Below are positions 10,350 through 20,858 of a stretch of DNA of 64,000 nt, in pieces. The first letter of the stretch is position 1. Each line of letters begins with the position of its first letter. The DNA comes from Cryptomeria japonica. Taxonomy: Eukaryota; Streptophyta; Pinopsida; Cupressales; Cupressaceae. The stretch is taken from positions 154,528,971-154,592,970 of the forward strand of contig NC_081411.1 in assembly GCF_030272615.1 (NCBI RefSeq). The letters run 5' to 3'. The notes below the pieces were generated by a model that saw only the letters and a list, made by a program, of their open reading frames with translations, searched no databases and was not told where the DNA came from. A program made the position numbers and the translations under genes.

Positions 10350-12152
10350 CTACGAAAAACCAGCAGAAAACCAAAGAAAACCGGAAAAAGCCCCACAAAG
10401 CCAGCAGGCCATCCAGAGTTCAGAAGAAACTAGTTGATTTTTTCCAGAGCTTTTGCCAGTGTTGCTAATTTCATGTAGCTCTTTGATGTTATCCCTAAGA
10501 TTAGGGAGATTCTTTGCAGGAGCAGCCACAACTTTCTTGACATTGGCCCTAGTCCTCTTCGCAGTGCCACCCATCAGAGTAGCATCACTGCTACCAGTCT
10601 AGATGGTCTCTTCATCCAAGTTAAGATCCACAACCGGTTTTGGAGTGTCACAGACCTTAGCAAAATCCTCCAGGTTTTTAATGATAGCAAAAAGGAAAAT
10701 CGGGATAATGCCCATAAGATTTTTCATCGCTTCCTTCCCATCTTCTAGCATTTTGACCTTATCCTCCATATTCTGCTTCTAGTTTAGTTGCTCTCTATTT
10801 TCATCCTCCCTCTTCTCATCCATGTTTTTCCCCTTTTTATCCAGGTTCTTTAGGTGCTTGTAGGTCCATCTCTAGAAGTCCATTCTCACCTCAGAAAGTT
10901 TCTTGAGGTTATCCAAGATTAGCCCTTTAACCGCACTTTCCTTATCCTCGCTAACCCTATCCTTAGTCTGGTCCTTCTCAGAATCTTTGTTCATTCCCCT
11001 CTTGGAGTTCACATCCATCTCCTCATTATCCTTCAAATCCACTTCTTCCATCTGATGGCTATTGTCCTTACTAGGACAGTCACTGAGGATAGGGTTTTCA
11101 TGACCAGGCCCATTACCACCACTTTCTTCCTCATTACCTAGCTCCTCATCTTTCCAGTTGTCTTCACCATTGGAGTCATCCATCTCCATACTGCTACTTT
11201 CCTTTTCAACTTCCTCTATTTCCAACTTAGAGGCACTTTTCCTTTTTTTGCTAGAGGACGCCTTCTCCTTGCTGGAGTCTCCTTCTTCCATCTTTCTCTC
11301 ACTCGGAGAGGCCGAAATCCTCTTATTTTCCAGCAGGGCGAGGTTTTTGCAATGCTCATAGATGAGAAGCAAAAGCCCATAGTGGAGAATCGGGCTGGAA
11401 GGGTTATTCCTATGTTTATTAAGGGACCTGGAAAGAGACCTGAAAAGGTAGTAGGGCAAGGATACCTTTTTGTCATGTCTGAAATGGTTTAAGAGAATGA
11501 AATGGTAGGTGTGGGCCCTAGAGAAACAGCCTTCAACCGTGATGTATTTCATAATTGCATTCAGAACCCAACCCCATAGTTTCTTGAGGTTTGCAGCTTC
11601 GTAGTAGCCCCCAGTAGCTTTGCCAATTTTAACCCTTTCTTTCTCTTTCCGCAGGAACAGATTGACCGTGTTGTTGGAGACTTTGAGGTCTCGAAATAAA
11701 TTAAGCCCTGTGTGGGGAATTCCAATTACAGTAGATATGAGCCCAGCATCCAGTTTAAACTTGACTCCATAGATTTTAAAAAAGCCATTTGACCAGTTTT
11801 TAGAAACCTTGGAAATAGCGAGGTTGACCCTACCTTTGTCATAGTCCACGAGCTTCTCCATGAAGCTGGTAAGAGAACCCTTTTCCAATTTTGCCTAGAC
11901 TTTTGGCATTGCTCTCCAAGTCGATATATTATCTGGTTCCTCCCGCCTCAGGTCACCTCCCATCTTTGGATTTAGGCTATTTGCTCTATTTCTCTGCAAA
12001 CTAATTCCTTCTTTCCCAAAGTTGCTTGAGATTTTGAAGCAGGTTACCCACAAAGCGTGCGGAAAATAATTAAAGATTGTAGGAGATCTGCCACTTTGCC
12101 AAGTAATGATGACCTTTCCAACAAGGCATACATAATTCTTTTTACCTGTCAT
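10350..12152 (-). pseudogene. LINE third ORF, IGIP-domain protein of unknown function
   Basis: A single minus-strand frame runs 12152-10350 (about 600 codons) with four in-frame stops that I could place, all TAG (about 11895, 10872, 10776 and 10597). Its ATG lies 11 nt upstream of the end of the RT/RNase H ORF, so the two ORFs overlap, which suggests coupled translation of one element. The middle carries a globular segment with LISTVIGIPHTGLN, then TYHFILLNHFRHDKK and VSLPYYLFRSL. After it come an acidic/basic low-complexity stretch (ASSSKKRKSASKLEIEEVEK), a Lys/Glu-rich probable coiled coil, and a Trp/Phe-rich end. The globular part resembles poorly characterised plant transposon-associated proteins. 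The RNA-binding gag-like role is only a guess. Confidence 0.6.
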
Positions 12153-13281
12153 GATTAAATTGTCCTTCTCTCCCCATATAATGGTCCTTTCTAAGGGACT
12201 CTTTAATGTTTAAATTTAGATCATCCTCATGCCAAGTTGATTGGGAGTCAGAGTTAACTCCTATATTCCCTAAACAATCCGCAACACTATTTTTCTCTAT
12301 GAAGGCATGTTGAATAATTATTTCTTTAAAACTTGCAATGATCTCCCTGGCTTTCATGATGATATTTTCAATTGACCAAGAAGGCTCCGACTCCCCCTTT
12401 AAGAACTTAATAATATTGAGTGAGTCTCCCTCAAGCCATAATTTATCATAATTGAGATTTTTGGCTAAGATTAAGGTGTTTAGGGTGGCAGAGGCTTCGA
12501 CAAAGTGGCTAGTTTGATTTCCCAGGGGACCAGCCACCGCCTTTAAACAACTTTCAGCAAAATTCCTAACAATGCCCCCATATCCAGCTTTACCCGAATT
12601 CCCTTTAGAGGCCCCATCAAAGTTAGCCTTAATGAACCCCTGAGGAGGAAAACACCAGACGAGACCTTCTCTTTCATTTTCCTTGCTGGTAGTAGTGGTA
12701 GAGAGGTTCCACCTATCTTTGAAGTCATCTTTAGTAGCAGGTCCATGATCAGTGCCATAAAGGCATTCAAAAATACCCCCAAAAATTTTATCTGCCACCA
12801 CTTCAGGAATAGCCCTTTTATCCCTAAAAATCCTATTGTTACGCTCTTTCCAGATATTCCAAATAATAATCGGCAGAGTGATTCTCCAAGTCTCCACAAT
12901 TTTAGGATTAAAATTAGGGCATTGCCATTGCTGCCAAGAATCCTCAAGGGAGTTCGGGAAAACCCAGCTCATGTTCCACTTGCTCAAGATGATTTTCCAG
13001 ATGTCCTGACTAAAAGTGCATTGATTGAGGATATGGAAAGTTGTCTCTTCTTCCCTGCAACAAAGAGAACACCTATTAGGAAAAATAAAACCTCTTTTAT
13101 GAAGGTTGTCTAGGGTTAAAACCTTATTTTGGATGAAAATCCAAAAGAAGATATTAACCTTAGGAACTAACTTCTTGTTCCAAACTTTAGCCCAGATGGG
13201 AATTTCTTCCACCGGATCATTACGAATTGCCATAGCTGAGGAAACAGAATATTTCCCATCTAGGGTTTCCCTCCATATCAA
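12142..13281 (-). pseudogene. LINE ORF2 C-terminus: zinc-binding region and RNase H
   Basis: This ~379-codon open stretch holds first a zinc-binding segment typical of plant L1 reverse transcriptases (CSLCCREEETTFHILNQC, pattern C-x2-C...H-x4-C). It then holds an RNase H domain of the plant LINE type. The expected acidic residues are visible: FDGA, VEAS, EGDS and a final NSVADCLG. RNase H would degrade the RNA template during target-primed reverse transcription. The stretch is in the same frame as the 13692-13354 segment upstream, separated by a stop. It ends 11 nt inside the start of the third ORF. Confidence 0.88.
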
Positions 13282-13353
13282 TCTGTCATCTTTTTTGTCT
13301 CTAGGGATTTTAGCAGAGAGAGCTATTTGAAGGAACTTGAGCCCCAGGCACTG

Positions 13354-14939
13354 CTAGCTAAAATCAATCCAGTTCCCATTTCTCCAGTAATCTCTGACCA
13401 ACTCACCAAACTTGCTTTTGAACCAGTCTTTCCAAACTTTAAGGATTGGGATTTCCTCCAGAGGTTTATCCATAATCCATCTATCTTCCCAAAATCTTAT
13501 TCTCCTCCTGTCCCCAAGGTTCCAGGTTCTACCAACAGCAGCCCAACTTTTAGCAGATTGAACAACATTCCATATAGCTGATCCTTCAACAATGAAAGAA
13601 TTATCAAGGAATTCTTCCTTAGAGGTTGCATGTAGAGATATTTGTTTTTCTAGATTGAGTTCCATTCTCTTTCCTCCCCTTTCAGTCTCCATATTTGTTT
13701 GGCTAATAAAGCTTTATTCATAGAACCAATGTTCCTTAGGCCCAACCCACCTGAGGCCTTAGGGGAACAAATTTTATTCCAGGCAATAAGGGGTATTCTA
13801 TTTTTGACTTCCACCCCCAACCAAAAGAACTTTTTTTGGATTCTTTCAATGGCTTCCACAAACTTTGAGGGGATTTTGAACAGGCTGAGAGCATAAACAA
13901 GAAGGTTTTGACGAGTGGCTTTGAGCAAAGTAATTTTGCCTGCTTGACTAAGGACAACCCCTTTCCAACTAGCAAGTTTCAAGTTAAGTCTGTCTATCAG
14001 CTTATTCCAGAAAGAATCCTCAGGCTTGAGACACAGAGGAAGCCCCAAATAAGTAGAGGGAAGCTCAGAAATGTTGCAGCCAAGAATCCTTCCAATCCTT
14101 AGTTGCCTTTGGACCGGGGTATTGATGAAGAACAGAGAACTTTTATCCCAGTTGATTTTTTGGCCAGAGGCAGATTCATAAGTGTTTAGAATATTCTTCA
14201 TGTTCTTAGCATCCAAAATGGTGGCTTCCCCCATGGTAATAGAGTCATCAACAAATTGTTCATGAAGCTTGCCATCTTCCACATTTTTAAGAATAAATCT
14301 GCCCAGACATTTAGCTAGAATAGTGAACAAGATAAGGGATATGGGGTCCCCCTGTCTGAAACCTATAGAGATTTTGAAGAAACTGGATGGGGAACCATTG
14401 ACAATAACAATAGAGGAGGAAGTTTCCATAAGTTGAGAACAGAGCTGAATAACTTTGACACCAAAACCAAGTGCTTTCATGATCTTAAGGAGAAACTACC
14501 AGTTTACTCTATCAAAAGCTTTAGCCATGTCTAACTTTAGGAAGAAGCCCTGGTTATTTGCCACTTTCAGGGAGTGGATATTTTCAAGAACGGATATGAT
14601 TGAGTCCAAAATATATCTTCTAGGGACAAAGCCATTCTACTAGATAGAGATAATCCTAGGAAGAATTTCCAACAACCTGGAAGTCAGGACCTTGGATAAA
14701 ATCTTGTAAACAGAGTTACACAAGCTAATAGGTCTAAACTTGTTGAGAGAATCAGTACCGGGGATCTTTGGGATAAGGACAATGAAGGTGGAATTCAGTT
14801 CCTTAAGGAGTCTTCTAGAGCCAAATAATTCTTTGACACCATTGCAGATGTCAGCCTCCACTATGTGCCAAACATTTTGGAAGAAGAATATAGGGAAGCC
14901 ATCCAAACCAGGGGATTTGTCTCCCTGAAAGGAGAACAC
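13354..14939 (-). pseudogene. LINE ORF2 reverse transcriptase domain
   Basis: The order of motifs is that of plant L1 RTs: SPGLDGFP..FF, then FRPISLCNSVYKILSKVL, then after two adjacent TAG stops KLDMAKAFDRVN, GFRQGDPIS, the catalytic box QFVDDSI (about 14243-14256) and the thumb segment STYLGLPL. The YADD-type box reads FVDD, with both aspartates kept. A frameshift lies near 13670, and stops occur at about 14640 and 14483. The next segment (13692-13354) continues with WKVVLNP-like connection sequence into the zinc-binding region. Confidence 0.9.
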
Positions 14940-14953
14940 CGCCTTTTTGATTT

Positions 14954-15250
14954 CTAGATTAGAGGGAATAGGGATAAAAGGTTGTTATCATCTTCTATCA
15001 GGATTGAAGGAATAGCTTGCAAAAGGGTGTTTTGATTGCTGAAATCTAGGTTATCCACATCTTCCAACAGGGTGCTGAAATGCTCAAGAGCTTCCTTTTT
15101 GATATTGCTATCCTCAGTTAGGATGCCTTTGTTGTAGGATAGGCTGGCTATTCTATTGGCTGCCCTATGCTTAAGAGTAGTTAAGTGAAAGAACCAGGTG
15201 TTTTTATCTCCTTCCTTCAGGAACAAGGTTTGGATCTTTGTCTCCAGAAT
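14954..15250 (-). pseudogene. LINE ORF2 pre-RT segment (truncated 5' end)
   Basis: The minus strand encodes FLKEGDKNTWFFHL followed by KHRAANRIASL, the conserved block that precedes the RT in plant L1 ORF2 proteins. Coding similarity stops at about 15250-15262, where the element is truncated. A frameshift separates this segment from the RT segment below 14939. Confidence 0.85.
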
Positions 15251-15262
15251 GTTAGACAGTTA

Positions 15263-15594
15263 GAGAGTTCATCTAAACTTCTAAATTTCAAAATAAAGTA
15301 AAGAAAAGATAAGAACATTTTACTTTTATTTCCTAACTACTCTTCTTAGTTCATAATGTTTTACTATTTAGATTTAAACTAATTTCAAATTTATCATATC
15401 AAATCATGAGAAAGAAATATTTTGTTTTAAATTCTATTACAAACACTATTTCAAATTAATAATAGATTTAAAGTATAAACCTCATCAACAATTGTCTCAT
15501 ATCTTTAATATCTTCATGAAAGTTTTTCAATTCTATTTTGTACTTTGTCGATTTCATGAGTGTAGGCTCATACTCCCACTAAAGTGTGGCTAAA
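15263..15594. other. AT-rich interval, nothing recognised
   Basis: This is AT-rich flank of the LINE with no open frame or repeat of note. It is probably the DNA that accepted the LINE. Confidence 0.45.
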
Positions 15595-16340
15595 TGTAGC
15601 ATCATAAATTATATCCATATACAACTTTTATCCTCACTTAGGCCCTAGTTTGGCATTTTGGCCTTCCGTGCTTTGACCATGTTTGATTTGGTTCACACTG
15701 GCTTAAAGTTACAAAATTCACCTAGCATATGGTTTATGGAACTTTGTTTAGCCCTGATTGGCTAGATAAAGGTGCACTAGACACCTCGTCCTTGTAAAAT
15801 GATGCCTCAGGCACCCTTTTCTTGCTAAAAGGGGCCCAATTTCGGTCTTGACAATAATCATAAAATATGGGTGGGAATTCACTTCCCATGTTGGTCCATC
15901 TCAAAATTTCAAACATGTTTGATGTAGTAGGGTATAAAAGAAAGAAATACCCTCTCATTCAAACATCCATTTTACATCTCTCAACAAGTTTCTAATTCAA
16001 TTTCTCAAGAGCAAGATTCAATTCAAGTGAAAAAGCGATCAAGCATTTTCAAGACATTGTTCAAGAGAGGTAAAGTATCCAAGATTCAAGCATTCAAGAT
16101 GGTATCCATGATCAATATTTTTTGAAGACATTATACATGACAACATCAACCTTTGTATGAAGGCTTCAAAGCAAGGTTAATCAAGGTGTAACTCATTTCA
16201 ATTTTATCCCTCAAAATGAAAGCTTTACACTTCTATTTTATTTTAATTTCAATATCAATTATAGGGTTAATTCCAAACCTAAGGTTTGACTTAGGCAAAC
16301 CCCTATTCCTAGCATATTTCTCCCTTTTTCATGTGTAGGT
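15595..16340 (+). mobile_element. Possible LTR or LTR fragment with TATA box
   Basis: The sequence begins TGTAGCATCATAAATT. It contains a TATAAAA box at 15933 followed by CT-rich leader sequence (CTCTCATTCAAACATCC), then a purine/pyrimidine-mixed leader with CAAGATTCAAGCATTCAAG. This layout resembles a Ty3-type LTR U3-R-U5. The right boundary is uncertain, and neither a paired LTR nor a target duplication was found. An old promoter region of another repeat is the main alternative. Confidence 0.35.
15933..15939 (+). promoter_or_regulatory. Putative TATA box
   Basis: TATAAAA in GGGTATAAAAGAAAG is followed about 25-40 bp later by a CA-containing pyrimidine-rich segment, the usual arrangement for a plant core promoter. 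It sits in the LTR-like interval. No downstream gene is intact. Confidence 0.4.
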
Positions 16341-17719
16341 TATTGGTTCAAGAGCTATAATTGTAGAGTTAGGCAGAGTAGATAGAGAAAAACAAATCTA
16401 GCTTTTGTAAGTGCAAAAAGCGGAGGACAAGGTTGCCCCACACACCTATGTCTGAAAAATTTCCCACAAGACTTCCAGGGTAGATTATGAGCATCATTCT
16501 AGTTCCAAAAAGTAACTTTCATCTACATCTGAAATTCCAAGGATAGGGTTTCCAAGAGCACCATTGTCCCACATTTTCAAGCTTAGATTCCAATAAAAGG
16601 TTCTACTCAGTATCCTTATCTTAGACCTATGTTTACAGCTTCATATCAAATTTGAAACTATATGTTCATGTTAGTTATGCCAATTTTCCATCTTTAACCC
16701 TATATCTACATTCACTTTACACCTTTATAGTATCCATTTCAACTCAAACAAAATGAGTGGAATTCAATTAGCATTCAACCCTTTCCTAGAATAATTGAGA
16801 TTGAATCTATTGATTTCGCCTCTCCTTATTGTAATGTCAAAGAAATAGGTCTAGTTCCTAGTTTTCACGCTTAAGCTTTTGAACACTTATTTTTCACCTT
16901 TACAAAAAAAAATACATAGGATAAAAGGAGTAAACTATAGTAATCAATTTAGTTTTTTTTTTTTAAAACAAAGTGATGATAGTTGAGTAGGGTTGAATTG
17001 TAAGAACATAATATCTTAAGGAAGTAGAACAAGATAATATTCATAGGTAAATAGAGTAGGAAAATGCAACTAACTAATAAGAGTAGTAGTTGCAATTGTA
17101 TAAAAGAATCAAGAGCTTGAAGAATTTAATCAAGATTAACAAAGTAGCTAACAATGTTTACCAATTATCTCACTTATTTTATAGGGTTTTACTATTATTT
17201 ATGTAGTTGTTGAAACTTTAGATCACTGAACTCAAAAATACATAGGGAGAGTCCAAGATTTTTTTGAGAGAGAGATAAAAACAAGAAGGGCATTTGTGTC
17301 TGTAAATATCCTATAAAATTCTTTGTACATTGATGGCTCTCAAATTTTATAGTCAACCAAGGGCTTGTTTCATAATGGTTATTCCTCAAATTTATTAATT
17401 TTCACCCCCCTTTTTTAAATATGTGTAACATTGTTATATAACTAGTAATCACACCTCAGTGTGCAATGGGTATGCTGAAGAGGTGTGAAGATCAATTAGG
17501 AAAAAAAAATAGTCTAATTTTTGCATACATTTAGGTAGTACATTAGGTCAATTGGTAGGCTCTTTATCAAATGACATTGTTTATGCAACAAAGGTCCCAA
17601 TGGATAAGTGATAGCTCAAAATTAATTATGCATCCAATTATAGGGATCTAAAAATGATTAAAAAATCTCTAAATTAGGAAGATAATCAAGCTCCATTCAT
17701 ACAAGCTCATCTTATGTTT
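16341..17719. other. Non-coding interval, no recognised feature
   Basis: About 1.4 kb of AT-rich sequence has no long open frame. The stretch 16420-16620 (GGACAAGGTTGCCCC..., AAGACTTCCAGGG) looks like the start of an internal retrotransposon leader, but no primer binding site or gag is recognisable. Short A- and T-runs occur at 16900-16970. Confidence 0.35.
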
Positions 17720-18572
17720 ACAATAGGAAGAGATAGGGATATAAAGAGGGAGGAAGAGAAAGAGAGAGGGGTAAGGAGATAGAGATAGTGAAAAATATAA
17801 AGATGGAGATGGAGAAGAAGAGGGATATAAAGAGGAGAGGGAGAGATAAATTGAGAGAGGAGAGAGGAATAGATAGTGATGGAAGAGATAAATATATAGA
17901 GAAGGGGGAATGAGATAAGAAGAGATAAAAGGGTAATGACAGAGATATAAAGTGATATATAGACAGAGGTAGAGAGATGTAGATATATAAGGTTAGAAAG
18001 AGACAAGATACAAAATAGAGATAGAGAGGCAACGATATGTATGTGTGTGTGTGTGTGTAGGAAGAGAGAGGTGAACAAAGAGGGAGATAAACAGATGGAT
18101 AGAGAGAGGGAAACATGTATAGAGATAGAGGGGGAGAAAGGAAAAGAGATAAAGATGAATATAGAACAAGAGAGGAATGCAAAGACAAATAGATAAAGAG
18201 ATGGAGGTAGAGAAAGATAAATATAGAGAAAGATAAGGAGATAGAGAGGGATATATAGAGAGGAAGAGAGAGAAATAGATGAAGATGGAGAGGGGGAGAG
18301 AAATAGATGGTGAGATAGAGTGGTAGAGATATAATTAGATATATTGAGAGGGGGAAGGGAGAGAGATAGATATATAGACAAATGGAGATGGAGAGAGAGA
18401 GAAATAGGGGGATATAGAAAGAGGGATAGGGAAATAGGGAGAGATAGAGATATACGGGAAGAGAAATAAACAATATTTATGGGAATATAGATAGGGGGAT
18501 AGAGAGGAAGTGTGGTATGGAGAGATGGGTTTGAGAGATAAGGGGAGATAGAGAGAGGGAGAGAGATAAAGG

Positions 18573-18628
<56 letters not shown>
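17720..18628. repeat. 0.9 kb polypurine (GA/GGAGATA) tract
   Basis: The plus strand is almost purely A and G with T interruptions (GAGAGATAGAGA, GGGGGAGAGAAATAG), ending in an uninterrupted (GA)n run at about 18572-18627. Minus-strand open frames here encode only Ser/Leu/Ile/Tyr/Pro repeats and are artefacts. Mirror-symmetric purine runs of this kind can adopt triplex (H-DNA) structure. Confidence 0.95.
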
Positions 18629-18630
<2 letters not shown>

Positions 18631-18775
18631 ACCCTTCCTATATCTCTTTATATTTATCTTTGTCTCTGCATCTCCACATCTCTTTATATCTAGTCTCTCT
18701 CTCTCTCTATATATATATCTTTATCTCCCTTTATCTTCCTATTTATATCTCTTTATGTGACTTAAACTCTATCTA

Positions 18776-18848
<73 letters not shown>
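18629..18848. repeat. Pyrimidine (CT)n and (AT)n tract
   Basis: Directly after the (GA)n run the plus strand becomes CT-rich (TATCTCTTTATATTTATCTTTGTC). It then contains (CT)n at about 18779-18815 and (AT)n at 18816-18848. It is a degenerate inverted complement of the preceding purine tract, so the whole could fold back. Confidence 0.93.
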
Positions 18849-18851
<3 letters not shown>

Positions 18852-19293
18852 AGACACCTAAAAATATACCATGTCTATGGGCTCTTATTTTAATAATTTA
18901 ATAATTTCATTAATTTAATTAATTCAACATCATTCTTCTAATTCAATTTCATAATTCAAATTTCTTCTAATTCCATAATCAATTCATCATTAGTCATTTT
19001 CTCTCAAATATTAATTAAATAATTCAATTTCTATTTTCCCATAATTAAATGTTTTCTTTGAATTATTTAATTATACAATTATGTTATCTTGATAAATAAA
19101 TATCTTTATTTATTTAATTATTTTTCTTCTCAAATTTTGAAAATAGAAACAAATCTTTATTTGTTTTTATGGATTTTTAAATTTCTATTTTCCTATATTT
19201 AAATGATTTTTCTAAATTATTAGTACGTAAGAAATACTATTGCATTCACGAAGTTCTTTAATCAATTAGTTTGCACCAATCAGAAGTGATTAT
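18849..19293 (+). mobile_element. LTR fragment, family B (TGTAGACACCTAAAA)
   Basis: It begins TGTAGACACCTAAAA exactly at the end of the (AT)n tract, matching the start of the inner-element LTRs. It continues with similar AATTAATT/AAATAAAT words but is strongly diverged. It is cut at 19293 by the outer element's 5' LTR, so it was the older resident. Any remainder would lie beyond the right end of the window. Confidence 0.6.
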
Positions 19294-20838
19294 TATAGTC
19301 ACATAAATCTGTCCACTTAATTAAATGAATATTTAGTATTTATTTGATTATTTAACCATCAATCAATAATTAATTAAATTAATATTTAATTAATTTACCT
19401 TAACCCTCTTCTCCTATTAATTAAATAAATTATTCAATTTATTTGATTTAATTCACTTAAGCAAATTCAAACCATTAATTAAATAAATAAATCATATTTG
19501 TTTAATTAAATCTTCTCTCACATTTGAATAAATTAACATTTATTTAAATCACCTTTATCCTCCACCCACTTGTATTTTCCTACAAATGCAAGTTGCACAA
19601 CTATTTTAAATAAATAAATTATTTATTTAAAATCCTATTTATCCTCACTCACTTGAAACCTTTAATGGTTTCCCTTAAAGTCTTCAAACTTAATGGCTTC
19701 CTTCTAGAGTCTTCTCAAGCCTTTAATGGTTTCCCTTAAAGTCTTCAAACTCAATGGCTTCCTTCTAGAGTCTTCTCAAGCCATTAATAGTTTACCTTAA
19801 AGGCCTCAAACTCAATGGCTTCCTTCTAGAGTCTTCTTAAGACTTTAATGGTTTCCCTCAAAGTTTTCAAGCATTTAATGCTTTATCTTCCTTTTTCTCA
19901 TGTAAATAAATTAAGATTTATTTAAATAAAATCAAGAATTCACATTCACATTTAAATAAATTAATATTTATTTAAATATCTATCCAAATGAAAATTACAC
20001 CATTTAATTGAAATAAATGATTTTACTTCAATTGAAAATCCTAAAATTCCTCCCACTTGCATGCCTAAATCCTTTCTAGATTCTTCTAAATCCTTCTAAT
20101 TAGCCTAATCATATCCTAATCATTGTCACATTCCTAAATAAAAGGAAGTCACTTCTCAAAAGCCTCCAAAGTCTTCAATAACCATTAAAGGCTTTACGTC
20201 TTCAAATGGTTAACCTCTAAAGTCTTCCAAACCATTAAAGGCTCGTACATAACCATTTATGGCTAACTCACCTTTTACCTTTGGTTAGAAACTTTCCTCT
20301 AACTTAACCATCCTTTTGACTCATGGGTCTCTTCAAAAAATTTATTTCTTTGACTATCTTTCAATCCTAACCCTTGTTAAGATTGCTCAATCTTAACCTT
20401 TCATTTCCCCATTTCTTCTATAAATAGAACCCTTCTCCTCAAGAAAAGAAGGAAGCATTAGAGTATTGTTGCTATACTGGTATTAGCATAGAGCTTTTTC
20501 ATAGCATCACTACCTACACTTGCATAGCATTTGTTTATCACATCCAACCATCTTGAATCTCCATATGGCATCAATGGCTAGTGCTAAAAGCTAAGAGCTA
20601 CACTCATTTGGGAATTGGAGAGGGGAGAAACAAGGGAGAAACATCAAAAGACATCATGAAAGCATCATAGGGAGGCTCTTCTCCTTTCTTTTGTTTTGTT
20701 AAACTTCTTTCATGCTTTTTTGAAATCTCTTTTGATATGTTTGGAATGGTTTTTAGTTCTTTGTTTTGGTTTTATGGTTGAAACTAATTTATTAACATTG
20801 AACTTTGTTGTTGCCTTGTCCCCATTTCCATGACATCA
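19294..20838 (+). mobile_element. 5' LTR of the outer element (family A)
   Basis: This 1,545 bp LTR starts TATAGTCACATAAATC (first dinucleotide TA instead of TG) and ends CCATGACATCA. It contains AT-rich palindromes up to about 19640, about three to four copies of a ~61 bp unit (AATGGCTTCCTTCTAGAGTCTTC) at about 19650-19870, and a TATA box at 20419. The sequence next to its right end is the primer binding site, which fixes the boundary. Confidence 0.93.
20419..20426 (+). promoter_or_regulatory. Putative LTR TATA box
   Basis: TATAAATA in TTCTATAAATAGAACCC lies about 420 bp before the end of the 5' LTR, at the position conserved in the solo LTRs. It is the likely start region for the element's genomic RNA. 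Confidence 0.65.
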
Positions 20839-20840
20839 TT

Positions 20841-20858
20841 TGGTGAACCTGACGTGAA
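20841..20858 (+). promoter_or_regulatory. Primer binding site of the outer element
   Basis: TGGTGAACCTGACGTGAA begins 2 nt after the LTR end (CATCA-TT). It starts with TGG, the complement of a tRNA 3' CCA. Minus-strand DNA synthesis would prime here. I do not assign the tRNA isotype from memory. Confidence 0.75.

Larger units (their letters stand above)
10252..15262 (-). mobile_element. 5'-truncated L1-type LINE with three-ORF layout
   Basis: On the minus strand, this non-LTR retrotransposon has a pre-RT region, reverse transcriptase, C-terminal zinc-binding region and RNase H, then a further ORF of about 600 codons, and a 3' end near 10252 (complement ...CCTTAATCAAAAAC) with only a very short A tail. 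The 5' end is cut at about 15262, inside ORF2 upstream of the RT, so the endonuclease and any ORF1 are absent. Such 5' truncation is typical of target-primed reverse transcription. No convincing target duplication was found. Several in-frame stops and frameshifts show it is dead. Confidence 0.88.

Noticed and set aside
12745-14928. Plus-strand open frames across the LINE
   Set aside because: They are the reverse strand of the RT and RNase H coding region.
17707-18473. Two overlapping minus-strand frames of 220-250 codons
   Set aside because: They are Ser/Leu/Ile/Tyr repeats read from the purine tract; no real protein features.
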